NCBI RefSeq assembly: GCF_015477765.1
Contig: NZ_JADLQQ010000003.1
Location: forward strand, 682,001-746,000
From: Nocardia transvalensis
GTDB taxonomy: Bacteria > Actinomycetota > Actinomycetes > Mycobacteriales > Mycobacteriaceae
DNA length: 64,000 bases
Reading direction: 5' to 3'
Below are positions 54,850-64,000 of the stretch, piece after piece. The notes beneath the pieces were generated by a model. The model was not told where the DNA came from. It was given only the letters and a program-made list of their open reading frames with translations, and ran no database searches. The first letter of the stretch is position 1, and the number at the start of each line of letters is the position of its first letter. The translations under genes and the position numbers were made by a program.

Positions 54850-55257
54850 GTGAACTGGACTCTGGAAGTGGTGATCGTTCCGGTCTCGGACGTCGACCGC
54901 GCCAAGGACTTCTACAGCAGGCAACTCGGCTTCGCCGTCGACCACGACACGGAGATCGGCGAGGACATCCGCATCGTTCAGCTCACCCCGCCGGGCTCGG
55001 GGTGCTCGATCGTCATCGGCAAAGGGGCGGTGCCGAAGATGGAGCCCGGGTCGTTGAAGGGGCTGCAATTGGTCGTGCCCGATATCCGCCGCGCCCGTGC
55101 GGAACTCGCCGAACGCGGCGTGACCGTCAGCGAGGTCCAGGTGATCGGCGAGAACCCGCGCCCGGTCCCGGACCCGCTCGACAATGTCGGCTTCTGCTTC
55201 TTCGACGATCCGGACGGCAACAGCTGGGCGGTTCAACAGATTTCCAGCCGCGCCTGA
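54850..55257 (+). CDS. VOC (glyoxalase/bleomycin resistance) family protein
   Basis: A 135-residue VOC-fold protein. GTG start; two beta-alpha-beta3 modules: LEVVIVPVSDVDRAKDFYSR, LGFAVDHDTEIG and then LKGLQLVVPDIRRARAELAE, CFFDDPDGNSWAVQQI. The terminal FFDDPDGNSWAVQQ is the common VOC ending that provides a metal ligand in related enzymes. No substrate can be assigned. It follows the TetR gene by 56 bases in the same direction and converges on thiC. Confidence 0.88.
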   Translation: MNWTLEVVIVPVSDVDRAKDFYSRQLGFAVDHDTEIGEDIRIVQLTPPGSGCSIVIGKGAVPKMEPGSLKGLQLVVPDIRRARAELAERGVTVSEVQVIGENPRPVPDPLDNVGFCFFDDPDGNSWAVQQISSRA

Positions 55258-55331
55258 ACCCCCGTCGACCCAGCGGAAGCCGGGGCCAGGCGGGACCCCG
55301 ACCTCCGCCGGGACGACGGGGGTGGGGAGTG

Positions 55332-57100
<1,769 letters not shown>

Positions 57101-57136
57101 ACTGTGTGGTTGTCCTCGGCCGAGGTTACCCGACTG

Positions 57137-58528
57137 TCACCTCTCGTTCGGCCCGATCGGCCAACCGAGGGCTCCGGCCAGCGCATTCAGGTTGATGATG
57201 ATCTGCTGGACGAAGGCGTCCGGATTGGCGTACATCGAGATCACGTTCTCGGTGCGGCAGCCGACCTGATCGGGCGCATTCGGCGCGAGCCGGCCCTTGA
57301 TCCAATTGAACGCATCGGCCAGCCCGAGCGTAGTCAGGGTCAGGTGCTCGCTGAGGTGATCACGCTTGTAGACGACGGAGGTGCCGCCATCACACCACTG
57401 CTTCACCATCCGATCGTTGGACCACACCGGCACCGCCTCGTCGAAGACGGCCTGATAGACGAATGTCGGCGCGGTGGGCGGGTTATGGCCGAGCACCGTG
57501 GAGTCGAACACCTCCCGGATCTCCGGCAAGGCCAGGAAATCGGCGATCGGGATGGTCAGGTACCGCTGATAGTCGACGAACATCTGGGTGAGCGCATTGC
57601 GCGGCAGGCACTGGCGGGCGATGGTGTCCATCAATGCCCGGCCCTCCGGGGTCAGGTAGCGGTCGGTGGTCTCGCCGAATTTCGGGTAGGCCTTGCGCAG
57701 CGAGGCCATGCCGATGCCGACCAGGCTGGAGAACATCGAGCCGTTCACGTGCAGCAGCGACTGCACATCCGAGGTCGGTGCGCCCATGGCCACGGCCTTG
57801 ATATTGAGTTCGGGGGCGTAGGTGGGCTGCATTTCCGCTGCCCAACCGGTGCCCATACCGCCGCCCGAATAACCCCACAGCGCGACCGGGGTGTTCGCGC
57901 CGTCCAGGCCCAGCGGCTCGAACCGTTCGGCGGCGCGCACGCCGTCGAGAACCATGTAGCCGGGCTCCTTGGCGACGGCCAGATGTCCGTCCAGACCCTC
58001 GAAGTCCGGGATCGAGACCGCGTACCCCTCGCTGATCGCGGCCGCCAGCGCCAGATATTCGCTATTGGAGTGGATGCCCTCCAGCCCCGCGAGGCCGGTA
58101 CCGAGCTGCAGCACATACGAGGGAGCGCATTGGGGCGCGGTGCTGTCGTAGTAGAACTGGCTCGACAGCAGCGGGCGGTGATTGCGGGGATTGGCGCCCA
58201 TCGGCAGCGCGACGGTGGTGACCGCGACGGTGGGCTGGTCGTTCAGGTCGGTCGTGCGATACAGCAGCTGCCAGGATTTGACGCGCACCGGCAGGATGGT
58301 CGCCACCGCCAGCTGGACCGGCCGCGACCGCAGAATCGTGCCTGGTTCGGTGGCCTCGAATCCCTCCGGTGGCTGATAGAACGGGTCCACCTGTGGCGCA
58401 AGCGGTTCCGCCGCGGCGGGCGCGGCCGTGACATTTCCGAGCAGGGCTGCGGTGGCGATGGTGAGCAGCATGGTCAGCACGGCGGCCAGTACCCGTCGGC
58501 TGCGGCGATCCCCGTTGATCACAGACAC
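57137..58528 (-). CDS. secreted lipase, LIP family, paralogue 3
   Basis: A 463-residue exported lipase. GTG chosen because GGGAAGGACAGGAC precedes it; an ATG six codons upstream (58546) and a further start at 58573 would add a cysteine-rich stretch outside a normal signal peptide. Signal core about residues 12-34, cleavage near AAA-EP. Shared mature start DPFYQPPEGFEATEPGTILR. Nucleophile elbow LWGYSGGG. Other triad candidates: Asp in QAVFDEAVP, His in HLSEHLTL. The C-terminus adds a Phe/Asn-rich tail (QQIIINLNALAGALGW). Divergent from a TetR gene. Confidence 0.9.
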   Translation of the reverse strand: MSVINGDRRSRRVLAAVLTMLLTIATAALLGNVTAAPAAAEPLAPQVDPFYQPPEGFEATEPGTILRSRPVQLAVATILPVRVKSWQLLYRTTDLNDQPTVAVTTVALPMGANPRNHRPLLSSQFYYDSTAPQCAPSYVLQLGTGLAGLEGIHSNSEYLALAAAISEGYAVSIPDFEGLDGHLAVAKEPGYMVLDGVRAAERFEPLGLDGANTPVALWGYSGGGMGTGWAAEMQPTYAPELNIKAVAMGAPTSDVQSLLHVNGSMFSSLVGIGMASLRKAYPKFGETTDRYLTPEGRALMDTIARQCLPRNALTQMFVDYQRYLTIPIADFLALPEIREVFDSTVLGHNPPTAPTFVYQAVFDEAVPVWSNDRMVKQWCDGGTSVVYKRDHLSEHLTLTTLGLADAFNWIKGRLAPNAPDQVGCRTENVISMYANPDAFVQQIIINLNALAGALGWPIGPNER

Positions 58529-58587
58529 GTCCTGTCCTTCCCTCATCAGGTGACAGGAATTACAGCACGACACCCACTTGCCAACAA

Positions 58588-58605
58588 GAGTTCTTTTTGG
58601 AACTC
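58588..58605. promoter_or_regulatory. candidate operator between lipase 3 and its TetR gene
   Basis: GAGTTC-TTTTTG-GAACTC inverted repeat, 20 bases from the TetR ATG and 60 from the lipase start, in the only AT-rich part of the gap. Confidence 0.55.
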
Positions 58606-58624
58606 GTCCTACTATGGTCGGAAT

Positions 58625-59308
58625 ATGACCCGCAGCAACTCCGCCGCGCGGCCCTCACCGGTCCCGCCGCGGCGCCGAATCCGCGGTCTCGACGCCGAGG
58701 AGCGCAGCGCTCAGCGTCGTCGGCAGCTTCTGGATTCGGCCACCGAACTGTTTGCCCGGCAGAGCTTTTCGGGCACCTCGATCGAGCAGATCTGTCAGCA
58801 CGCCTATGTGGGTACGAAGGGGTTCTACGACCACTTCGAGAGCAAGGAGGCGTGCTACATCGCATTGTTGCAGCAAATCACCGAGCACATTCAGCAAAAG
58901 GTGATCGAGGTGGCGGTCGAGGTGGCCGAGCGGCCGTGGCCGGAGCGCACGGCGGCGGTGATCAAGGCCTTCGTGCACGCCTTCGCCGACGATCCTCGAT
59001 TGGCGAAGGTCAGCTTCGGTGAGGCGGGCGGCATCTCGCCGACCGTGGAGCAGCAGCGTCGGAGAAACCGGCGCTGGTCGGCGGCATTCCTGGACTCGCA
59101 GTGGGCCGGGGAGCCCGACGCGGACCCCGAGGTGCAGCGGCGGCGCCTCGCGCTGGCACTGGCCACCATCGGTGGCATGTTCGAACTGGTCGCCGATTGG
59201 CTGCACCATCACGACGACGGCGGGTCACCGGATGCGGTCGAGACGCTGATCGACGATCTCATTCATTTCTTCCGGGCGGTGGACGCCGGTCGGCAGGCGG
59301 TGGGGTGA
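58625..59308 (+). CDS. TetR family transcriptional regulator
   Basis: A 227-residue regulator. HTH: SIEQICQHAYVGTKGFYDHF (about residues 52-71) with recognition helix VGTKGFYDHFESKEA after LLDSATELFARQSFSG. The C-terminal domain is of the type found in lipid-responsive TetR regulators but is not diagnostic. It is divergent from lipase 3 with the GAGTTC/GAACTC palindrome in between, the same layout as lipase 1 with its TetR, though the two TetR proteins are not close paralogues. Its last 46 bases overlap, tail to tail, the end of fahA. Confidence 0.9.
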   Translation: MTRSNSAARPSPVPPRRRIRGLDAEERSAQRRRQLLDSATELFARQSFSGTSIEQICQHAYVGTKGFYDHFESKEACYIALLQQITEHIQQKVIEVAVEVAERPWPERTAAVIKAFVHAFADDPRLAKVSFGEAGGISPTVEQQRRRNRRWSAAFLDSQWAGEPDADPEVQRRRLALALATIGGMFELVADWLHHHDDGGSPDAVETLIDDLIHFFRAVDAGRQAVG

Positions 59309-60540
59309 GGCCGGTCCTGCCGACGCGGTCCCTCGTCACCGTGCAGGATCCGGCCTCTTACCTCGCCCAGGGCAATGCGCGAGCCACCGGCACCCGGTGC
59401 GGTGGCGGTGATCACCACCTCGTCGCCGTCCTCCAGGAAGGTGCGCTTGGCGCCACCGATGTCGAGGGGTTCGCTACCGCCCCAGGACAATTCGATGAAC
59501 GAGCCGCGCTGATCGCGTTCCGGGCCGGAGATGGTGCCGGAGGCGTAGAGGTCGCCGGGGCGGGTCGAGGCGCCGTTGACCGTCAGATGCGCCAGCATCT
59601 GCGCCGGGGACCAGTACATGCGCCGGTACGGCGGGGTGGCGACGAGCTCGCCGTTCCAGTGCACCGCCAATTCCAGGTCCAGGCCCCAGTTTTCGCGTTC
59701 GTGCAGATACGGCAGCGGTTCGGGATCCTGGCCGGGCAGCGGGACGCGCGCGGACTGCAGCGCGGCCAGCGGGGTGATCCAGGCCGATATCGAGGTGGCG
59801 AAGGATTTGCCGAGGAACGGGCCGAGCGGCTGGTACTCCCACGCCTGGATGTCGCGGGCGGACCAGTCGTTGACCAGCGCCACCCCGAAGACGTGGTCGG
59901 CGAACGCGTCGACCGGAATCGGCTGTCCCAGTGCCGATCCCGAGCCGACGACGAAGCCGAGTTCGGCCTCGATGTCCAGTCGCTGCGACGGCCCGAAATC
60001 CGGTCGGCCCGACGGTGTCCGGCGCTGGCCGCACGGCCGGGTGATCTCCGTGCCCGAGGCGATCACGGTTCCGGCGCGGCCGTGATAGCCGACCGGGAGA
60101 TGTCGCCAATTCGGCAGCAGCGGTTCGCTGTCCGGGCGGAAGAGCCGGCCCAGATTGGTGGCGTGGTCGATGCTGGCGTAGAAGTCGACGTAATCGCCGA
60201 TGGCGACGGGCAGCGTCAACCGGACCGACGAGACCGGATGGACCGCCGCGGCGGGCAGCTCGGCGGCGATCAGCTCCTGCACGCGTTCGCGCACCTCCCG
60301 CCAGCGGGTCGGTCCCTGTGCCAGGAAGGCGTTCAGGCTTGGCCGTGCGAAGGTCGAATCCTCCAGTACCGCAGCCAGATCCAGCACATGGTCGCCGATC
60401 CGGACGCCGACCCGGAAGTCACTACCACCGGCTGCGGGGGCGAAGACGCCGTAGGGCAGATTGTCGGGGCCGAACGGGGAGTCGGCCGGAACCTCGAGGC
60501 GCACCGTCTTTTCGCTCATGCCTGCTGTCTGTTCGCTCAT
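59263..60540 (-). CDS. fahA: fumarylacetoacetase
   Basis: Last step of tyrosine/homogentisate catabolism: fumarylacetoacetate to fumarate and acetoacetate. 425 residues from the ATG that overlaps the hmgA stop (ATGA). A second ATG seven codons on (60519) is also possible. Landmarks: YVDFYASIDHATNLGRLFRP, LPVGYHGRAGTVIASG (catalytic His region), IEAELGFVVGSG, VNDWSARDIQAWEYQPLGPF and HLTVNGASTRPGDLYASGTI. The C-terminal ~25 residues (GDEGPRRQDRPHPTACRPAS...) extend past the usual terminus and are encoded in the overlap with the tetR gene. No maiA-type isomerase is adjacent. Confidence 0.95.
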   Translation of the reverse strand: MSEQTAGMSEKTVRLEVPADSPFGPDNLPYGVFAPAAGGSDFRVGVRIGDHVLDLAAVLEDSTFARPSLNAFLAQGPTRWREVRERVQELIAAELPAAAVHPVSSVRLTLPVAIGDYVDFYASIDHATNLGRLFRPDSEPLLPNWRHLPVGYHGRAGTVIASGTEITRPCGQRRTPSGRPDFGPSQRLDIEAELGFVVGSGSALGQPIPVDAFADHVFGVALVNDWSARDIQAWEYQPLGPFLGKSFATSISAWITPLAALQSARVPLPGQDPEPLPYLHERENWGLDLELAVHWNGELVATPPYRRMYWSPAQMLAHLTVNGASTRPGDLYASGTISGPERDQRGSFIELSWGGSEPLDIGGAKRTFLEDGDEVVITATAPGAGGSRIALGEVRGRILHGDEGPRRQDRPHPTACRPASTARKK

Positions 60541-61745
60541 TCCTGCTCCGTAGCGGGGCCGCGGCCCGTCCAGGTCCATGCGTAGTTCGGATCCTCGCAG
60601 GCCAGCGCGCCCTCGCCGAGGCCCAGTGGCCGGAAGGTGTCGACCATGACCGCCAACTCGTCGAAGAATTCCACGCCGATGCTGCGCTCGTAGGCGCCCG
60701 GCTGCGGGCCGTGCGCATATCCGCCCGGATGCACCGACACCGAACCCTGTCCGATGCCGGATCCCTTGCGCGCCTCGTAATTTCCGCCGCAGTAGAACAT
60801 GATCTCGTCGGAGTCGACGTTGGAGTGGTAATAGGGCACCGGAATCGACAGCGGGTGGTAATCCACCTTGCGGGGAACGAAGTTGCAGATCACGAAGTTG
60901 GTGCCCTCGAATGCCTGGTGCACCGGCGGTGGCTGGTGGACGCGCCCGGTGATCGGCTCGAAGTTCTCGATGTTGAACGCGTACGGATACAGGTAGCCGT
61001 CCCAGCCGACCACATCGAACGGATGTGTGGCATAAACGAGGCGGGTGCCCACGATCTCGCCGCCCGGGCGATGTTTGACCAGGACCTCCACCTCCGTCCC
61101 GGCCTCGGTCAGCAGTTCGGTCGGACCGTGCAGGTCGCGTTCGCAGTAGGGCGAATGCTCCAGGAACTGTCCGTATTTCGACAGGTAACGCTTGGGCGGG
61201 GCGATGTGGCCGGTCGCCTCGATCACGTACGCGCGCAGTGGTTCCCCGCCCGCGGGACGCCAGCGGTGGGTGGTCGCACGCGGCAGCAGCACCTGATCGC
61301 CCTGGCGGACCGGCAGCGCGCCGAACACCGTATCGACGGTGCCCGAGCCGGACTCGATGTACGCCAGCTCGTCGCCGATCGCATTGCGATACAGCGGGGA
61401 TTCCCGCTGCGCGGCGACATAGGAGATGCGCACATCGTCGTTGCCGAGAATGAGCCGGCGGCCCGTCACCACGTCGGTATCGGCGGCGGCATCACCCGGG
61501 AACAGGTCGTGTAGTCGCAGATGTCGGTGGCGCAGTGGATGATTCGGCACCGTCCGCTGATTCGGCGGCTCCCAGGGGGTGGAGTCCACGATCGCCGGTG
61601 GTAGTGCGCGGTGATACAGCAGCGAGGAGTCGCCGGAGAAGCCCTCCTCTCCCATCAGCTCCTCGTAATAGAGCTGCCCCTGCTCGTCGCGATGTTGGGT
61701 GTGCCGCTTCGGAGGCACCGACCCCAGTTGCCGATAGAACGCCAT
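60537..61745 (-). CDS. hmgA: homogentisate 1,2-dioxygenase
   Basis: Opens the homogentisate ring to maleylacetoacetate using non-haem Fe(II). 402 residues, a shorter bacterial form. ATG after GGGAGA. Landmarks: YYEELMGEEGFSGDSSLLYH, RRLILGNDDVRISYVAAQRE, VLLPRATTHRWRP, YGQFLEHSPYCERDLHGPTE, PYYHSNVDSDEIMFYCGGNY (iron ligands His and Glu region) and SVHPGGYAHGPQPGAYE (third His and proton donor). It forms a coupled pair with fahA. Possible regulation by the TetR encoded 256 bases upstream on the same strand. Confidence 0.94.
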   Translation of the reverse strand: MAFYRQLGSVPPKRHTQHRDEQGQLYYEELMGEEGFSGDSSLLYHRALPPAIVDSTPWEPPNQRTVPNHPLRHRHLRLHDLFPGDAAADTDVVTGRRLILGNDDVRISYVAAQRESPLYRNAIGDELAYIESGSGTVDTVFGALPVRQGDQVLLPRATTHRWRPAGGEPLRAYVIEATGHIAPPKRYLSKYGQFLEHSPYCERDLHGPTELLTEAGTEVEVLVKHRPGGEIVGTRLVYATHPFDVVGWDGYLYPYAFNIENFEPITGRVHQPPPVHQAFEGTNFVICNFVPRKVDYHPLSIPVPYYHSNVDSDEIMFYCGGNYEARKGSGIGQGSVSVHPGGYAHGPQPGAYERSIGVEFFDELAVMVDTFRPLGLGEGALACEDPNYAWTWTGRGPATEQE

Positions 61746-61894
61746 GCCCGGTCTCCCGCCAGGTTGCTGGTCGGATGGTTCGCTTTTTTGCATCCTATCT
61801 AGGCTGATTGCTCGCGTGGAGGCTGTTTCGCCAACAATCTGACTCAGACCTGATTCAATCCTGCCCGGATCATGAGATGCACCCTGTCGACCAC

Positions 61895-61975
61895 TGGCTG
61901 ATTCGGATCCCTGTCGCCCGCTGGCTGATTCTCATCCCTGTCGCCCGCGAGCCGGTTCTCATCCCTGTCGGCCGG
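61895..61975. repeat. 3 x 27-bp tandem repeat, with adjoining hairpin (61963-61996)
   Basis: Units at 61895, 61922 and 61949, of the form TGGCTGATTCTCATCCCTGT followed by CGCCCGC. Units 1 and 2 differ at two positions, unit 3 at several. The end of unit 3 (CCCTGTCG, 61963-61970) pairs with CGACAGGG (61989-61996) to make a hairpin just after the stop of the TetR gene, likely its terminator. It lies in the 255-base gap between that gene and hmgA. Confidence 0.8.
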
Positions 61976-62000
61976 CCGCCAGGCCGGGCGACAGGGCACC

Positions 62001-62627
62001 TCACGCGCTACGCAGGGCTCGATAGACAGCCGCGCCGACGAAGGCGCCCAGGCTCTCCGGGGTCCAATCGCCCTCGCCCGACAGCAGCGTGCGCACGGCG
62101 CCCTCGCCCGCGGACACCCACTGTTCCACCAGCACAGGGAGTTTGCGTTCGGCGTCGACGGTTCCCCAGGCCTCGAGAGTGGGGCGCAGGCGGCGGGTGC
62201 AGCGTTCGATGGCGAAGCGGCGGCCGCGGCCGAAAGAGTTCACCACGGCCGGATCGGGATTGCCGTACAACAGCTTCCAGGTGTCGGGGCGGGCGGCGAC
62301 GGTTTCCAGCAGCGCCCGGAAACCCTCGACGAACACCTCCTCGTCGGCCTCCACGCGGCGACGCGGCAGCGTATCGATGATGCCGTCGAGCAGATAGCGC
62401 TCCTCGCGCCGGATCAACGCGTCGATGAGTTCCACGCGGTCGGCATAGCAGGCGTAGACGACCGGGCGGGTGACGTTCATGCGTTCGGCGACGGCGGCGA
62501 TGGTGACCGCGGCGATCCCGTCCTCGACGGCGATCCGCAGGGCCGTATCGAGGACCTGTGGGCGGCGGCGTTCGGGGCCGAGATGCGGGGCGCGCTGTCG
62601 TGGCCGCACGGCAGATTCCGAACCCAT
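62001..62627 (-). CDS. TetR family transcriptional regulator
   Basis: A 208-residue regulator. HTH: TIAAVAERMNVTRPVVYACY (about residues 42-61) after QVLDTALRIAVEDGIAAV. The ligand domain contains LLETVAARPDTWKLLYGNPD and VLVEQWVSAGEGAVRTLLSG, like several fatty-acid-responsive TetR proteins. It is divergent from the FadE5-like gene across a 295-base gap with a CGGTT-GCGT-AACCG palindrome, so its target is more likely that dehydrogenase than hmgA, from which a hairpin separates it. Confidence 0.9.
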   Translation of the reverse strand: MGSESAVRPRQRAPHLGPERRRPQVLDTALRIAVEDGIAAVTIAAVAERMNVTRPVVYACYADRVELIDALIRREERYLLDGIIDTLPRRRVEADEEVFVEGFRALLETVAARPDTWKLLYGNPDPAVVNSFGRGRRFAIERCTRRLRPTLEAWGTVDAERKLPVLVEQWVSAGEGAVRTLLSGEGDWTPESLGAFVGAAVYRALRSA

Positions 62628-62922
62628 GCGACCAACATATCAGCGGCCCCTCGACCGCGCTGGGCGCTAATTCCCGGCAAATTACTGAGGTGTGATTCGG
62701 TCACGGGAGAACTAGCAGGTATTCGTCCTGCGTGCCTAATTTGTACGAGGTACGAAGAGTTCTCCTGGCGTTTTACAGCCTACGGTTGCGTAACCGAACA
62801 GCCGTACGGCAACCTCCAAATACAACATCAACTCAGCGTGTGCGTCAGCCCGGAGCGGTCCGCGTCGCCACCGGGGCACCCGCACGCTGGCCGTGAATGA
62901 ATACAGCCGAGGAGGCCGGTCC
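62628..62922. promoter_or_regulatory. divergent control region of tetR and the FadE5-like gene
   Basis: A 295-base gene-free gap. Palindrome CGGTTGCGTAACCG at 62783-62796 (arms CGGTT/AACCG), inside the longer tacggttgcgtaaccgaac. A weaker GCAGG-TATTCGT-CCTGC repeat lies near 62718-62734. The segment 62720-62830 is AT-richer than its surroundings. GGAGG precedes the dehydrogenase GTG. No leaderless start or RNA element was recognised. Confidence 0.55.
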
Positions 62923-64000
62923 GTGTCGCACTACAAGGCGAACCTTCGTGACATCGAGTTCAACTTGTTCGAGGTGCTGGGAATCGGGGCGCTGCTGGAC
63001 GGCGGCGCGTACGGCGATCTGGATACGGAGACCGCCCGCGGCATGCTGAGCGAGGTCCTGCGTCTCGCGGAGGGGCCGGTTGCCGCCTCGTTCGCCGACG
63101 CCGATCGCAACCCGATCCAGTTCGACACCGCCAACCACTGCGTCGTCGTCCCGGAACTACTGCGCAAGACGGTGGCCGCGGTGAACGAGGCGGGCTGGTC
63201 CGCGCTCGGCATGCCCGAGGCGATGGGCGGCGTCGACTCGCCCGCCCCGCTCAACTGGGCGACGCAGGAAATGATTGTGGCGGCGAACAATTCGGCCGCC
63301 TTCTTCAATATGGGCCCGCTCATGCACCACGTGCTCTTCATGGAGGGCACCGAGGAGCAGAAGCGCTGGGCCCAACACGCCTGGGAAAACCGTTGGGGCG
63401 GAACGATGGTGCTCACCGAGCCGGACGCCGGGTCGGACGTGGGCATGGGCCGCACCAAGGCCACCCAGCAGCCCGACGGCACCTGGCACATCGAGGGCGT
63501 CAAGCGGTTCATCTCCGGCGGTGATGTCGGTGAGACCGCCGACAACATCTTCCATCTGACGCTGGCGCGACCCGAGGGCGCGGGACCGGGCACCAAGGGA
63601 CTGTCGCTGTTCGTGGTGCCGAAGTACCTGTTCGACCGGGAGACAATGGAACTCGGCGAGCGCAACGGCGTCCTGGTCACCAACCTCGAGCACAAGATGG
63701 GCATCAAGTCCTCGCCCACCTGTGAGTTGACCTACGGCGGCGACAAGCCGGCCGTCGGCTACCTGGTCGGCGATGTGCACAACGGAATCGCCCAGATGTT
63801 CAAGGTGATCGAGCACGCCCGCATGATGGTCGGCGTGCTGTCGGCGGGCACGCTGTCGACCGGTTATCTGAATGCGTTGGAGTACGCCAAGTCTCGTGTG
63901 CAGGGCGCGGATCTGACGCAGATGACCGATAAGACCGCGCCGCGCGTCACCATCACCCATCACCCGGACATTCGCCGCAGCCTCGCGCTGCAGAAGGCCT
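62923..64000 (+). CDS. acyl-CoA dehydrogenase, FadE5-like large form, 3' end outside window
   Basis: The first 359 residues of a large (~600 residue) acyl-CoA dehydrogenase. GTG start after GGAGG gives [20 protein letters not shown], the start typical of the mycobacterial FadE5 group. Further landmarks: [80 protein letters not shown] (FAD loop) and [18 protein letters not shown]. FadE5-type enzymes act on medium- to long-chain acyl-CoAs in beta-oxidation and cholesterol-linked metabolism. The C-terminal catalytic part is not visible. Likely controlled by the divergent TetR. Confidence 0.93.
   Translation, partial: MSHYKANLRDIEFNLFEVLGIGALLDGGAYGDLDTETARGMLSEVLRLAEGPVAASFADADRNPIQFDTANHCVVVPELLRKTVAAVNEAGWSALGMPEAMGGVDSPAPLNWATQEMIVAANNSAAFFNMGPLMHHVLFMEGTEEQKRWAQHAWENRWGGTMVLTEPDAGSDVGMGRTKATQQPDGTWHIEGVKRFISGGDVGETADNIFHLTLARPEGAGPGTKGLSLFVVPKYLFDRETMELGERNGVLVTNLEHKMGIKSSPTCELTYGGDKPAVGYLVGDVHNGIAQMFKVIEHARMMVGVLSAGTLSTGYLNALEYAKSRVQGADLTQMTDKTAPRVTITHHPDIRRSLALQKA

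Overview
The window is GC-rich actinobacterial chromosome, most likely Nocardia or a close relative in the Mycobacteriales. The main reasons are F420-dependent glucose-6-phosphate dehydrogenase, a PknG-GlnH-GlnX block, an EspG-type ESX chaperone with a PPE-like partner, DUF3558 lipoproteins, a Scr1/DUF397 regulator pair, three secretory lipases of the nocardial type, many TetR regulators and many acyl-CoA dehydrogenases. From memory, the gene order rhodanese-metZ, then fgd, pta, ackA/pknG, glnH, glnX/mutT3, thiE/thiO-thiS-thiG, then thiD, thiC, follows Mycobacterium tuberculosis Rv0390-Rv0423c. Extra blocks are inserted between the conserved genes. No insertion sequence, prophage, CRISPR array or rRNA was seen.

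Layout. 0-5 kb: the 5' part of an alpha-methylacyl-CoA racemase gene, a nucleoside-permease-type lipoprotein, an amidohydrolase and fprA behind an iron-box-like site. 5-7 kb: a sulfur operon, with a SAM-IV-type riboswitch, an 11-codon Cys-Cys leader ORF, a rhodanese and metZ. 7-10 kb: a DJ-1/PfpI-MarR pair with twin operators, a HAD phosphatase and fgd. 10-20 kb: an accessory block absent from the M. tuberculosis order, holding lipase/TetR, a Scr1-DUF397 regulator pair, an ESX-related secretion cassette (small wHTH, DUF3558 proteins, a helical small protein, a PPE-like protein, EspG) and a second lipase. 20-35 kb: acetate/propionate activation (pta-ackA), the PknG-GlnHX amino-acid-sensing genes, mutT3, a molybdopterin oxidoreductase and thiamine genes. 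35-52 kb: an ABC exporter, a class III cyclase, an eight-gene AtuA/acyl-CoA carboxylase/dehydrogenase catabolic operon, a tRNA-Glu and a GT2-GtrA/GT39 glycosylation pair. 52-59 kb: thiD and a TPP-riboswitch-controlled thiC, separated by a frameshifted epoxide hydrolase, a TetR and a VOC protein; then a third lipase with a divergent TetR. 59-64 kb: tyrosine catabolism (hmgA-fahA), a TetR and the start of a large FadE5-like acyl-CoA dehydrogenase cut by the window edge.

How the genes work together. SAM and possibly cysteine supply control methionine synthesis. TPP controls thiC, and the ThiE/O/S/G/D proteins complete thiamine phosphate synthesis. PknG with GlnH and GlnX is the known mycobacterial sensor of extracellular amino acids. 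The AtuA cluster, hmgA-fahA, the three lipases and the FadE proteins point to catabolism of lipids, branched or isoprenoid acids and aromatics under local TetR control.

The strongest unusual features are the stacked SAM/Cys-Cys leader, a dispersed 65-90 bp palindrome whose arms absorb both stop codons of a convergent gene pair, a 7 x 27 bp coding minisatellite inside pknG, and the self-contained ESX substrate/chaperone cassette with its own regulators.
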